Source: Paulinella micropora
Lineage: Eukaryota > Cercozoa > Imbricatea > Euglyphida
Length of the DNA: 49,329 bases
Direction: 5' to 3'
Assembly (NCBI GenBank): GCA_009731375.1
Contig: BJOX01000204.1
Location: forward strand, 600,999-650,327
Below are positions 1 through 10,706 of the stretch, piece after piece. The notes below the pieces were generated by a model. The model was not told the origin of the DNA, did no database searches, and was given only the letters and a program-made list of their open reading frames with translations. Made by a program: the position numbers and the translations under genes. Within the stretch, counting starts at the first letter, position 1. Each line of letters opens with the position of its first letter.

Positions 1-73
1 TTGTCTGTCTGCCTGTCTGTCTGTCTGTCTGCCTGTCTGTCTGCCTGTCTGTCTGCCTGTCTGTCTGTCTGCC

Positions 74-124
<51 letters not shown>

Positions 125-368
125 GTCTGTCTGTCTGTCTGTGTCTGTCTGTCTGTCTGTGTCTGTCTGTCTGCTGTCTGTCTGTCTGCCTGCTTGCCTG
201 CCTGTCTGTCTGTGTGTCTGCCTGTCTGTCTGTGTGTCTGCCTGTGTGTCTGCCTGTCTGTCTGTCTGTCTGTCTGTCTGTGTGTCTGCCTGCCTGTCTG
301 TCTGTGTGTCTGCCTGTCTGTCTGTCTGTCTGCCTGCCTGTCTGTCTGTCTGTCTGTGTGTCTGTCAG
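1..368 (+). repeat. (TCTG)n microsatellite ending in a splice acceptor
   Basis: Tetranucleotide array of TCTG with TGCC, TGTG and TGTC variants, running in from the window edge. The predicted Cys/Leu/Ser/Val-rich peptides are repeat translations and not genes. The last bases (…GTCTGTCAG, 366-368) form a pyrimidine-rich tract plus AG, so the array may serve as the polypyrimidine tract of the exon that follows. Confidence 0.9.
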
Positions 369-438
369 CGGGACGTATTCCGGTGGTTCGGTTGTGCGAG
401 CCGGATCTGCTGCTGTCGGATTCAGCAATGATGCTATG
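369..438 (+). CDS. Host exon, penultimate coding exon of an unidentified gene
   Basis: A 70-nt non-repetitive stretch bounded by a CAG acceptor and a GTAACA donor. Read with one base carried over from the previous exon it gives 23 codons, [18 protein letters not shown] followed by SNDAM, with no stop, ending in phase 0. The exon at 2594 begins in phase 0, so the two join without breaking the frame. Composition (Gly/Ser/Ala, then a short polar end) would fit a juxtamembrane or cytoplasmic tail, but no family is recognised. The call rests on splice signals, compatible phase and contrast with the flanking simple repeats. It could still be a chance open stretch. Confidence 0.5.
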
Positions 439-699
439 GTAACATTATCACACGCACACGTTTTCTTAAATATATATGCACACACAGGCACACACACACA
501 CATGACAATATTCAAGACATTCAAGGGGCAGAATCGGTGGACTTTGGTATGAAATTTCTCCCTTGATTGTGGTTACAACAAGTCCAAAACCATTTTTTTC
601 AAAAGTCTCAAAACAAAGTCTTTCAAACGACTTGCTCAGTATTGACGTATCTCAGATAGATAGGTAGATGATGTCGCCGCATTCAACTCCCACCCGCAA

Positions 700-700
<1 letters not shown>

Positions 701-779
<79 letters not shown>

Positions 780-780
780 T

Positions 781-811
<31 letters not shown>

Positions 812-887
812 CTATCTATCTATCTATCTATCTACCTACCTACCTACCTACCTACCTACCTACCTACCTACCTACCTACCTACCTAC

Positions 888-923
<36 letters not shown>

Positions 924-925
924 AA
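701..925 (+). repeat. (TATC)n microsatellite with internal (TACC)n block
   Basis: Near-perfect TATC array, interrupted by a TACC block at about 833-886. It is open in several frames and gives Tyr/Leu/Ser/Ile repeats; not coding. Confidence 0.95.
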
Positions 926-983
926 AATCGAGATTCAAGTGTGCAAGCTTTCCCACTTGCACATCGCCAGTGATACATTTATA

Positions 984-1029
984 CCTACACATATACATAT
1001 ACATATACATATGCATATACATATACATA

Positions 1030-1094
<65 letters not shown>

Positions 1095-1110
1095 CATACA
1101 TATACATATG

Positions 1111-1155
<45 letters not shown>

Positions 1156-1193
1156 GTACATATACATATACATACACATACACATACACATAC

Positions 1194-1264
<71 letters not shown>

Positions 1265-1342
1265 CACATATACATTATACATGTACATATACATACATAC
1301 ACCTTTACATATACATATACATATACATATACATAGACATAC

Positions 1343-1390
<48 letters not shown>

Positions 1391-1491
1391 GCATATACTA
1401 CATATAAATATACTACATATACATATACATTTACTTCTACATCTACATGTACCGTAACATATGCGTGTACATATACATGTACATGTACATG

Positions 1492-1528
<37 letters not shown>

Positions 1529-1537
1529 TTTGCCTGG
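984..1537 (+). repeat. (TATACA)n hexanucleotide array
   Basis: Alternating purine-pyrimidine CATATA repeat of about 550 bp with scattered CACATA and TACATG variants. It translates to Tyr-Thr, Ile-His or Tyr-Met/Val repeats in all frames on both strands; not a gene. Such alternating tracts can adopt unusual DNA structure. Confidence 0.95.
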
Positions 1538-1590
1538 GCAGGTGATCAAGATCGCTGGTTCACCGATCTTGATGTGGATTCAAAATTTCA

Positions 1591-1593
1591 TTG

Positions 1594-1677
<84 letters not shown>

Positions 1678-1736
1678 CATACACATACATATACATATAC
1701 ATGTACATGTACATGTAATGTACATGTACGTACATG

Positions 1737-1776
<40 letters not shown>

Positions 1777-1862
1777 AATGCATATACAAATACATATCCA
1801 TATCCATATCCATATACATTTACATATACATGTACATGATACATACACATATACATATACAT
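1591..1862 (+). repeat. (TATACA)n hexanucleotide array, second block
   Basis: Same hexamer as the block at 984-1537, with a TACATG-rich centre near 1700-1740. It is separated from the first block by a 55-bp unit whose relative follows directly after this block (1861-1935). This suggests the unit plus its microsatellite was duplicated together. Confidence 0.95.
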
Positions 1863-2031
1863 ATTTTGCCTGGGCAGGTGATCAAGATCGCTGGGGCTCA
1901 GATCTTGATGTGGATTCAAAACTTCATTGGCAAAGATCGTTCCGTAACAATACAATTATATACATAGAATACCTGACATACATAACATTCGCAGAGCTCC
2001 AAGACTTAGTCTTTGTTCATTGTACTCGATG

Positions 2032-2109
<78 letters not shown>

Positions 2110-2189
2110 TTATCTATCCATCTATCCATCTACCTATCTCTATCTATTTATCTATTCATCTATTCATCTATCTATCTATCTATTCATCC

Positions 2190-2272
<83 letters not shown>
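2032..2272 (+). repeat. (TATC)n microsatellite
   Basis: TATC array with occasional TATT and CATC variants, about 240 bp, inside the putative intron. Confidence 0.95.
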
Positions 2273-2273
<1 letters not shown>

Positions 2274-2330
2274 GGATTCGAAATTTCATTGACAAGGTTC
2301 GCTCCGTAACCATACATAACATACATAAAA

Positions 2331-2379
<49 letters not shown>

Positions 2380-2544
2380 ACATGCATATCCAGATCTTTA
2401 TGTGGATTCAAAATTTCATTGGCAAGCATCGTTAATAAACCAAATATAGCATACCAAGCATACATGTACATTACATACATTACATATATTCAATACATTA
2501 CATACGAAGCGTTGCAAGTCCTTGTTCATTTGTATTGAAAAATC

Positions 2545-2582
<38 letters not shown>

Positions 2583-2593
2583 CCTGTGTGCAG

Positions 2594-2695
2594 GTACCTT
2601 TGCGAAATCGCAAAGGCAGTAACAGCAGCGGCTATGACGTGCTAGATGACATTCCCGACCACTACGACTACAACCTGGCTAAAGAACAGCAATAA
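2594..2695 (+). CDS. Host terminal exon (C-terminal 33 residues plus stop)
   Basis: Begins after a 35-nt poly-T tract and TGTGTGCAG, a strong 3' splice site. The frame gives 33 residues, starting VPLRNRKGSNSSGYDVLDD and continuing IPDHYDYNLAKEQQ, then TAA. The peptide is acidic and polar with several Tyr in acidic surroundings (GYDVL, DHYDY), like a cytoplasmic tail with phosphorylatable or sorting tyrosines, but no family is recognised. Phase matches the exon ending at 438. AATAAA signals occur downstream at 4016-4021 and 4405-4410; neither is tied to this gene. Confidence reflects good splice context and a natural-looking peptide, limited by the short length. Confidence 0.55.
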   Translation, partial: VPLRNRKGSNSSGYDVLDDIPDHYDYNLAKEQQ

Positions 2696-3120
2696 GATGC
2701 TCCCTCTTTAGTCTACTTACACCACTGCTACAGAAAGCAAGAAGATGCTGCCTCGGACACCTCCGCTGCTGGAGCTGCTCAATCCACGTGATGACACATC
2801 TTTGACTTGCACAATCTTTTGCAAAATTTTCACGTGAGTTACCGTCGAAAATTTGATATTTGTTCCGGCCTAGCGAGGCACAGACCATTGCAGACATGAA
2901 ACCAATATTTCGGGTGATGTACAACTAGGTTGAGCCTGAGTGTCATCCGTAGTCACGAGTCTCTGTAGCAAGCTAATTGCCATTTCAGCAGAATATTTAT
3001 AGTCTGATTTTTTCGAGTCTTTGAAGTTCTCTTGAATTTTTCAGGGATTGATGAAAGTTCAGTAGTAACCACGTTCAAGTGAATGATTCAGTAGTAACCA
3101 CTCAGTTTCAAGTGAGTGAT

Positions 3121-3212
3121 TCAGTTGAAGTGGCAAACTTTGATTCAATGCTCGAATCAGTTTGATTCAAGAGAAAAAAATGCATTGAATCAAAGTTTGC
3201 CACTTCAACTGA
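3121..3212. repeat. Perfect 31-bp inverted repeat with 30-nt loop
   Basis: Left arm 3121-3151 starts TCAGTTGAAGTGGCAAACTT. Right arm 3182-3212 is its exact reverse complement. The loop is 3152-3181. A transcript from either strand would form a 31-bp fully paired hairpin. No target duplication is obvious. Confidence 0.9.
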
Positions 3213-4854
3213 GAGATGTTTCATAATCTTCAGGTATATACTTGCACTTACTTAACCTTTTGCAAAGGGGTGAGCACGGTCACTCGTGGTCTGGTAAACC
3301 CCTGTTATTAAATAACTATTTCCTGAAAATGTATATAAAATCCCACGAGTCAGTCTAATAGTATCCTGAGTTAAGGCTTTAATAACTTATGATAAATTCA
3401 AACTAGCTAGTAAACAACCGCCAGTGAAGGCTTCTTATCAAGTTATTAATATTCAAAACCAAAAAGGCAGGCAAACAGAAAATATTGTACCATGTTATCT
3501 AAGTGCATGGACATAGCGTTACCAATCGGTAACAGTGCGTTGCCAATTGGTAATTTTGTTACGCAAATACGGAAATATTGTGCACAAGAAAAAAAAAACG
3601 TTGCCAATTGGTCACTAAAAACGTTGCCAATTTGCAACCAAAATTGCCTATTGACAATTTCATGCACTTTAACAATGTATACTATATTAATATTAATAAC
3701 ACTTTATATTGTCACCTAATTCGCAATCTCAGTACAGTATTATTAATATTTGTATTCAACTTGAATAATTCGCACCTCTCCCCGGGTATCGTGATGTCCG
3801 TCACTGCCGAATCATCATAAGTTGCCGCTCAAAAAGCTAACTGAGCCTCCGGACAACTTTCACGCTACGACTCGTGATGCGACCGGCTCAGCTGAGTATA
3901 CAGCATACTGAGTACTAGTTACTGAATAGCTAGTAGGTCAGATGGAGTCAGGCTGCGGTCAACTTAGACAGCTCGGGTCACGGGTCGCCTCTGAAGGCTT
4001 GCCTTCAAGTTAATGAATAAAAAGAAAGTTGCTAAAGTCTAACTGTACATTTTTTATACTATTCAGAGTCAATACCGGTTTGAAATGGTCTCGGCCATTA
4101 ATTAATATCATTGAACTTGATCAAGTGACGGTTTTGTTGGAGTCAACTGTTCAGTGACACGTGACCTGACCCGCGGCGATCATATGTGATTTGAGTAGTG
4201 TGATTTATTCTTGTCATTGATTACTTGTGGAAAGGCAGTCAAGTGTGGACCGGGTCTATCTGAAGGCTTCCATCGTCTTTGATCAAGTCAGTATGCTCAT
4301 CTATGGAGGCCTTTACCTACTCTTCAGTTTCAGCCTCGGAACTTTGAATCCACCGGTTCTCAGTGTCTCGTACAGTTACCAAAGTAAGGGAAGTCAAGTG
4401 ATTTAATAAAGCCTGTGATTTCTGAGAACGACAGGTCACAAAACTAAGATAAGCGTTACGGTCACATAACTAAGGTAGAGGTAAATATAATGACTATATC
4501 CCAGTTACTGACTATTTATCTAGAAATTTCTTCTAAGACTGATTAAGTTAATACAGTTAAAGAGTGGCAATGTATAGTGCCGGTCCGCTGCAGTGTGTCA
4601 CTAAATAATTAAGTGGAATTTGTATTATCCGTCCTTATGACAAATCAAACTACCCAAGTAACGGTAACTAAGGGTAACGTCGCCGGAAATGAATAGGCAC
4701 CGTCCAACGCTCCCCCTTAGTTATTTGTCATACTACTTGAACTAGGTCACTATACTGCCATGATGAAAGTTCAGTCAAGGCTATTATCATAAAAAAATTC
4801 GAGCCACGGCGCTTCCCGTAAGGGGTATCAAAAGTCCAGACTTGAAAAATATAT

Positions 4855-5111
4855 ATTGCTGTTGACATTCAAGACAACAACAAAAATTAGTTTTTCATTT
4901 TTGTGTCAGATTTTCATTTTTGTGACAAAAATTCACATTTTCAAATTTAACGGTAACATTTCGCGAAAATTTACGATATTTTGCGGACGAATATAGCAGT
5001 TAATTTGAAAAATTCAAATTTTCACCCAAAATCAAAATTCCAACCAAAACTGAAATTCCAACCAAAACAGAAAAATCAATTTTTTTTGTTGTCTTGAATG
5101 TCAACAGCAAT
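4855..5111. mobile_element. MITE-like non-autonomous DNA element
   Basis: 257-bp AT-rich element with terminal inverted repeats of about 42 bp (4855-4896 and 5070-5111) starting ATTGCTGTTGACATTCAAGA, with only about three mismatches between arms. It is flanked on both sides by ATAT (4851-4854 and 5112-5115), a possible target duplication or TA-type insertion. The internal sequence is non-coding with further short inverted motifs (CATTTTTGTG / CACAAAAATG). Size and structure fit a MITE; the superfamily cannot be fixed because the AT-rich flanks make the duplication ambiguous. Confidence 0.7.
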
Positions 5112-5236
5112 ATATAAATATGGTAGAGGTGTGAGAAAAAGGTGAAAAGAAAGGTGAAGGACAGTTTTATGCGTAGACTTGAAATAAATTTCCAAAGTGT
5201 CCACGGGGCCCGGCCACCGGAAAAGTCTGGTCGGGG

Positions 5237-5443
5237 TGTGAGACTAACTTAATAATCTGCCGTATACTTGCTGTGTCCTACAGTAGATACTTTATTGAGA
5301 AAAGGGCGCCAAGGGACGGCCCAATTATATACTAGGCCGGACATACGTAATGGGTCTAACGACACACATTACATATGCCGGCCCATACTGACTATCAGGT
5401 TAATTACATTAATAGGTCTGACATTATATTAATAGGTCTAACA
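5237..5443 (-). repeat. Copia 3' LTR
   Basis: Starts TGTGAGACTAAC and ends GGTCTAACA on the + strand; the other copy is at 33493-33699. On the element's own strand it begins TGTTAGACC. The CGGGG target duplication abuts it at 5232-5236. Confidence 0.93.
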
Positions 5444-5453
5444 CTCCCCCTGG
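5444..5453 (-). promoter_or_regulatory. Copia polypurine tract
   Basis: On the - strand reads CCAGGGGGAG directly before the 3' LTR start TGTTAGACC. Position and purine content fit the plus-strand primer of reverse transcription. Confidence 0.8.
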
Positions 5454-6527
5454 ATCAAAGTAAATTATTAAATTAACTGTAGGTCCCATACATCTATTCT
5501 GTGAAAATTATAAAAACACAGACTTAAAACATAATAATATTACTCAATCTTACCCTCACTCTCTCCAAGAGGTTTTGTCGATGGTGGCTACCCGGCTTGC
5601 TAGGGCAAGTATGCATCAACTAGATTACATACAGGGCAGCTCCCCCTAGTCAAGCTAGGCCTGGTCGACGAGAAGAGGATTAGGTCCTACGCACCCCCTA
5701 TAATATGTTGAGTAACATTATGTATGTAACGCAAGTACGGTATGGTCATAATACACAGATAATATTGATATATATATATATATATATGATCACGTAAGTA
5801 ACCATAATATATAAAAATAAGACATATGATAATGTATCCATCTGTACTGGTCTATCAAAAGGTATGATCAACTTGAACTATATGTTACTTATCTATCCGG
5901 TGGTATGAATTTATAAATTTGACAGCGCTTCCCGTAGAGGGGTATAAAAAAGAACATACAATAATATAATATATGAACAAAGACACGATATCTGTAATTA
6001 TCGGCCTGTCTGGTACATCCGGCTGGTCTGACGTACTTCCGTGTTGTTCCGCACTCCCGTGTGGCACGTTCACCGACCAGCCGGGCTCCATGTCGGCTTC
6101 TTATAGATTTTTATGTATATAAGTGTATAGAGATAGAAGTTGTAGCGAAGCAGATAGAAGTTGGGACGGAACGAGCGAAAGGGGCGAGATCTTCGTAGTA
6201 TTTCAGGCTGGGAAACCGGGCGAAGTCATCACGGTTTGACAACCTGAAATACCAATGTCTCAAAAGGAATGAAATCAGTAGTATTTCAGGTTGGGAAACC
6301 GGGTTGAAGTCGTCACGGTTTGACAACCTCAAATACTAATATCTGGAATAAGCAATGGATTCTGGTCCGGTCACTCGCCACCGGGCCCCGTCGGCACTCG
6401 CCTATTCGCTCACCTGTACAACTTATGTGTAATAATATAATGCGAGAAAATTATTGTATTACATACCCCGGGAATATAAACGAAGTCCAAGATGATAATC
6501 CTTACTAATACGGGAATCGATCGAATT
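5454..6527 (-). other. Copia 3' untranslated region
   Basis: About 1.1 kb between the end of RNase H and the polypurine tract. It contains a (TA)n run at 5769-5789 and an imperfect direct repeat (GTATTTCAGGTTGGGAAACC type) at about 6198-6245 and 6280-6333. No conserved coding sequence is seen. Confidence 0.5.
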
Positions 6528-7655
6528 TTATCCTGAATTTAGCACAATGGAGATTTTTCCAGCCAGGTAATTGAATTTGTCTACCGTAAAATGTGTTTTG
6601 GTGAATGCATCTGCGATATTTTCCTCCGTAGGGACCCGGAATAGTTTGAACTTTCCTTCTCTCACGAGTTGCGCTAGAAGGTGGTATCGGACCTCTATGT
6701 GCTTGGTCCTAGCTTCCCCTAGTCTCTCCGACAATAATATCGTTCCTTCGTTATCCTCGAAGAGAGGGGTAGGGCCTCCAAGATTTATTCCGATATCCCG
6801 TAAAGTTTGTTGTAATGCAAGAAGTTCTCTGACCGCCTCATTTGCTGAAACAGTCTCGGACTCTAATGTAGACTGGGCTATCACGGATTGCAGTTTAGAA
6901 AACCACGAAATTGGTGTCCCGTTGAATAAGTAAACGTAGCCGGATCTTGATTTACGTGAGTTTTTATCCCCCGCAAAATCCGAGTCTACAAATCCGACTA
7001 TCGGTTGTTCCGCAATAATTCTGTCTACATTAGCGAGAACTGGCACGCTGAACATGTCCATTCCGGGCATTACGGGTTTCCCAATGATATTATCGATTGC
7101 GTTGGCCGCTGCGCAAGATTCCAGATTAGGTTTCCAAGATTCCGGAGTTTTAGGAACCGAGAAATTAGTTTCTAGCAACTTCCGTAAATTTCGATCTCCT
7201 CTTCGGAAAAATAACGTTCGTGGGGTCAGGAACATTCTGTGCACCATAGCATAAGACATCCCCGGGTTAGGGACTTGGGACTTAGCTGCTATGCTTAAAG
7301 GGCATATGAGGAGTGGCCGGGTGTGAACAGCCAAAAAGATAAGCATCCCTATAAAGCATCTAAGATCATAACGTAATAGGCGATTGTCCTTCTTTAGGGG
7401 AGCGGGGTTATCAGAAGTGAATGGCGTTTTAGCCGGTGTCTCCTTCATATAACCCAACTCCTCCAAGATCAACAACTCATACTTACGTTGATGCATAGTA
7501 ATCCCCTTTTCAGACTGGATGATCTGAATGTTTTTGAATTCGGTGGCTTTGCCTAGGTCCTTGCACCGGAATCCTCTCTTTTCGAACAACTTCACCATCT
7601 TGGTGTGCCTTTCTTGTGACGCAGCGTGACAGCCATCATCGACGTGAAAGGACAC
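6528..7655 (-). pseudogene. Copia pol: RT palm end and RNase H
   Basis: 375 codons open. It begins in the RT palm with FHVDDGCHAAS, the copia xVDD catalytic box, and continues through the thumb and connection. Near the end it has the copia RNase H pattern: GFVDSDFAGDKNSRKSRSGY, SWFSKLQSVIAQSTLESE, LFEDNEGT and the terminal TKHIEVRYHLL / IADAFTK motifs. The start is a frame break: the preceding RT lies in the next reading frame (7636-7899), overlapping by about 20 nt. This is the best preserved part of the element. RNase H would remove the RNA template during cDNA synthesis. Confidence 0.88.
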
Positions 7656-7899
7656 CAGTTGGGTAGTTTGGGGGCAGTGAGAGGCTTGAATTTGTGGACA
7701 GTACGCCGTACCAAAGACGGCCTGCCTCCGGATGACCGTATAGGGCCTTTTTCAGAAGCCAGACATAGTCCGCAGTCTGAAATTCGGCCGGCGGTCTGAC
7801 ATATATGTCATAGGGGAGATTCGCATTCAGATAGGCGGTCGTGAAATCAATCAGCCATAGGTCTATTCCGAAAAAGGCTGCATAGGCTACCATGAGCAA
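7636..7899 (-). pseudogene. Copia pol: central RT fragment
   Basis: Encodes the RT stretch with DFTTAYLNANLPYDIYVRPP (equivalent of the copia DVxxAFLNGxL block with the first catalytic Asp) and ADYVWLLKKALYGHPEAGRLW (the K-ALYGLKQA-R-W block). Frame breaks occur on both sides: upstream RT residues (KTYSPTAQHRTI) are in another frame at about 7905-7960, and the VDD box continues at 6528-7655. Non-functional as written. Confidence 0.85.
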
Positions 7900-7959
7900 T
7901 GGTCCTGTGCTGGGCTGTGGGAGAGTAAGTCTTTCTGGGATTGTACTGAGCGTAAGCTT

Positions 7960-8949
7960 TCAGGAGGTCCCCCACATTTTCGCTTCGCTCACTTTTCGCC
8001 AAACAAATGCTTTTAGTTCTTTGAGCTGTTCGAATTCCTTCTGTCTAGCTTGCTTACGGCCTTTTGGTTTTTGTACTACTGGGAATTCCGGGAATTTCTC
8101 ACTCACGAGACAATACTCCGCCCGATTTTCCTCCCGGGCACATACCGCGACATGAGCTCTCGCCCTCTCTCCCGTGATAATGTTTTCACTCGAAATTTCC
8201 GCCTGTTCGTGTGATCTCCATCCCGGTTTATGTGCCGCTCTCTGCACCTCTACCCTCTCCCTCTCCCCCTCGACAAACGCAAATTCTGAGATGACCTCAA
8301 TGCCGGGATCGTTAGTGTTGAGGTCCGAATCAGAGTTTTGGTTGGTCGACAAGGGTGGTGGTGCAGTTGCGGCTTTTTGCTCACGCGGTCCGGGCATAGA
8401 TTCTGACTGTTGCGGGGCTTTGGCATATTTGACGATTTCTGTGTCTAATATCTTATCCGTGACGCCGTCGTCAAACAAGACGCTATGCGCGGGAAAGCGT
8501 TTAGATTTACGGGTAACGGGAGCAGACGGGGCTGTTGCTGTCCCCCGTCGTATCGCCGTCTCCCATTTAATAATATCCCCGTAAGTCAATCTAGCCCACT
8601 GCTCCCCAAAAGCCCTTGCCGGGATTTCCACATACGTTCCGGACAACCTTTGTCTTTCTTTGGGCTTACGCCCCCTTCTTGCTTTCTTTATCTCCCCCTG
8701 CTCGTCACTCGGCTGAGCAACTTTGGGACTCGGAGGCTCTAAAGGGGGCCTCGTGCTCACAAACACCGGTCCCTCTTCTGCCTCGCTATCCTCGTCAGTT
8801 TGCGGAGTGTGGGGTGACTCCTCAGGGGGGGATTCCAGAGTGAGGGTCGGAGCGGGAGGGGGACTTCCTACCGGGGGACTTTCTCCCCCTGCCGGAATCT
8901 CTCCTCCCGGGTCCTCCCGTGAAACGATTCCTTGATCTTCTGGGGTCAT
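7960..8949 (-). pseudogene. Copia pol: integrase-RT linker and start of RT
   Basis: 329 codons. The first two thirds are low-complexity Pro/Ser/Glu-rich, typical of the linker after copia integrase. The C-terminal third becomes basic and helical (KPKGRKQARQKEFEQLKEL) and leads into RT, which continues in another frame. No clear KARLVARG block is visible, so the RT fingers are degenerate or divergent. Confidence 0.6.
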
Positions 8950-9009
8950 TTGTTGCGATAGGGGAAGGGGGGGCTGTTGCCAATTAACAGAGAAATCTCA
9001 CCCTCAACA

Positions 9010-9858
9010 TCATCTCTCTCTCGATTTAGATGCCCCCCTCTTCCCCAATCTCCAAACGTCAAAGATAACATCACGGACATTACCGAATATTTTCATCGCA
9101 ACCGGATCGTATACGCGATAATACCCGTTGTTTCTTTCATACCCGAGAAATAAAACCTTTCTCCCCCTCTCACCTTTCCCCCTCTTTGCGTCTACTTTCA
9201 TGTACGCCAAACATCCAATGGGGCACAAATGACGCAAAAGGGGTTTTCTCTTATTAACAAGTTCATAAGGAGATTTCCCCTTAAAAGGGCCGTGGGCAAA
9301 AGGTAAGAGGTTGCCAAAATAAGTGGAAGCTTTCTCCGTCTCAGTCCACATGGACTCAGGAAGATCGGCGTCGCTGAGAACTGCCCTTGCGGGTCCGCCG
9401 CACGTCTGGTGGGCTCGTTCTATTTTAGCAACTGCATGTTTCTCCCCCGTCGGAGCCTCAAGGAGGACTGGTTGATTTACATCAATCCAAGTCTGAAACT
9501 CCTTGTACTTACCATATTCCTGGTCGCAAGGCAAGAATTTCACTTTTCTTCCCGGATGCCGTTCGAAGAAGGCAACGGCCTTAAGGAAGCATGTGAAAAA
9601 CTCATTCTTATGTCTCAGATAATAGTCTAACTCAAACCCAGATGCAAGACATTTGACGGTGAACTTGTACTTTTTTCCGTCCCACGATAAGGTATTCCAC
9701 CAACCCTGAGTATCCATGGTTATGTGAACCCCAGGGTGGCGTTCTACCGCATGCTGGTTGTCTTTGAAATGGGGCACTCTCTTTATCTTATTCTTTAAGC
9801 ACCACTCGCATCTCATTACTCGTTCCCTCCACTCTCTCCCCACTATCTTTACTCCCAT
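9010..9858 (-). pseudogene. Copia pol: integrase catalytic core
   Basis: 282 codons. It starts with CEWCLKNK, the CxxC half of the HHCC zinc site whose His half lies in the adjacent ORF (9849-10091). The DDE triad is visible: MDTQGWW (first Asp), FLPCDQEYGKY (second Asp) and AVAKIERAHQT (Glu). GKSPYELVNKRKP and the later PIGCLAYMKVD, KVLFLGYERNNGYYRVYD blocks are the copia GKTPYE and GYS-NKGYRVYD region. Integrase joins cDNA ends to target DNA. It is frame-separated from its zinc domain and from protease, so inactive. Confidence 0.88.
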
Positions 9859-10091
9859 ATAGTTAGCATTCGCTCCATGGCTTTTACCCCTCTGTGCTTA
9901 CACATACGATGGAACACAGTGGCATGTATGTTTTCATGATAGTGAGGACGAACAACAGGACATAAAGCTTTATTACCTAGCGCTTTATCTCTCTTTCTCT
10001 CAGCCCTGTCATCTTTCTCATGATCTATCTCAGTAGAGGGTACGTATGTATTAGGTACGTCACATCGCCAACCACAAATGCACGGTGACAA
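9849..10091 (-). pseudogene. Copia pol: integrase zinc-binding N-terminus
   Basis: 80 codons, containing HYHENIHATVFHRMCKHRGV: two His in the spacing of the integrase HHCC domain, with the CxxC half in the next ORF. The region between here and protease (about 10092-10382) is frame-shifted and not clearly assigned. Confidence 0.65.
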
Positions 10092-10382
10092 TAAACAGTG
10101 TACGTCATGGTATGTAGGTGGGTTGGTTTTCTGAGAAAGATGAGAGGTGGGTTGTCAAGCTTGTCCCCCCGGGTCCGACGTGACACTGCCATCATCGTCG
10201 GCCTCGGGAGTCTCACTTGTGATAGGGGGGCATAGTAGTAGAGGTACTTGTGGGCTCATACCACTCGTTAGGATTGAGAGGTGGGGTGCCCGGGGCATCA
10301 AACACCGTCAAGTGGTTTGGGAGTGCTCTCCCTCTAGCCACAATTTGGTCTTCCGTAATAAGAATAGGCTTCCTGAGCACTA

Positions 10383-10706
10383 TCACTTGATTGTTTGGTG
10401 TATGACAGCAAAGCCCTTAAGAACCCATGCCGAAGTAGCCACTAACCCGTACTTTAGGTGCGGGTTGTAGGTAGTGTGGGCATCAAGGACATTGACTTCT
10501 TCCCCATGAGCTCCCGACAGATTCATTAAAACTTTCCCTTTGTACTCGGTTCTAATGCTTCCTTTTGCTATGCGGAATTTCTGTGGAGCTCTCTTAAGGC
10601 TAACAAACGTAGACCTATCTGGGGACTGTGTTTCGCTTGCACCACTATCTATCCACACTATATTGCTGCTGTCAGTTCTGTGGTCAGAGTTATTGTCCAT
10701 CAACAT
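10383..10706 (-). pseudogene. Copia protease
   Basis: 107 codons. NIVWIDSGASETQSPDRSTF carries the copia aspartic protease motif W-x-DSGAS with the catalytic Asp. The following Lys/Gly-rich beta segments (KFRIAKGSIRTEYKGKVLMN) fit the retropepsin fold. Overlaps by a few bases with the upstream ORF in another frame. It would process Gag-Pol. Confidence 0.82.

Larger units (their letters stand above)
439..2593 (+). other. Putative intron filled with microsatellites
   Basis: Runs from GTAACA to a poly-T tract and CCTGTGTGCAG. It holds (TATC)n at 701-925 and 2032-2272, (TACC)n at 833-886, (TATACA)n at 984-1537 and 1591-1862, (GAAA)n at 2330-2378 and poly-T at 2548-2582. Between arrays, pieces of one dispersed unit recur (for example GATCTTGATGTGGATTCAAA), at 1537-1592, 1861-1935, 2273-2300 and 2391-2430. 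No coding sequence is supported inside. Confidence 0.5.
2696..5236. other. Gene-free stretch: possible 3' UTR plus repeat relics
   Basis: No ORF of note. It contains a 40-bp near-duplication (CAGTAGTAACCAC, about 3060-3122), the perfect hairpin at 3121-3212, several copies of a motif near GTTGCCAATTGG (about 3518-3640), AATAAA at 4016 and 4405, and the TIR element at 4855-5111. At about 4702-4712 the sequence CGCTCCCCCTTAG resembles, in reverse complement, a polypurine tract next to an LTR start, as at 5444, so a truncated copia remnant may lie here. A short motif GCGCTTCCCGTA is shared with the copia 3' region (about 4809 and 5927). Confidence 0.5.

Noticed and set aside
1-2600. Many long ORFs on both strands (Cys/Leu/Ser-, Tyr/Thr-, Ile/His-rich)
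   Set aside because: They are translations of TCTG, TATC and TATACA repeats that lack stop codons in most frames.
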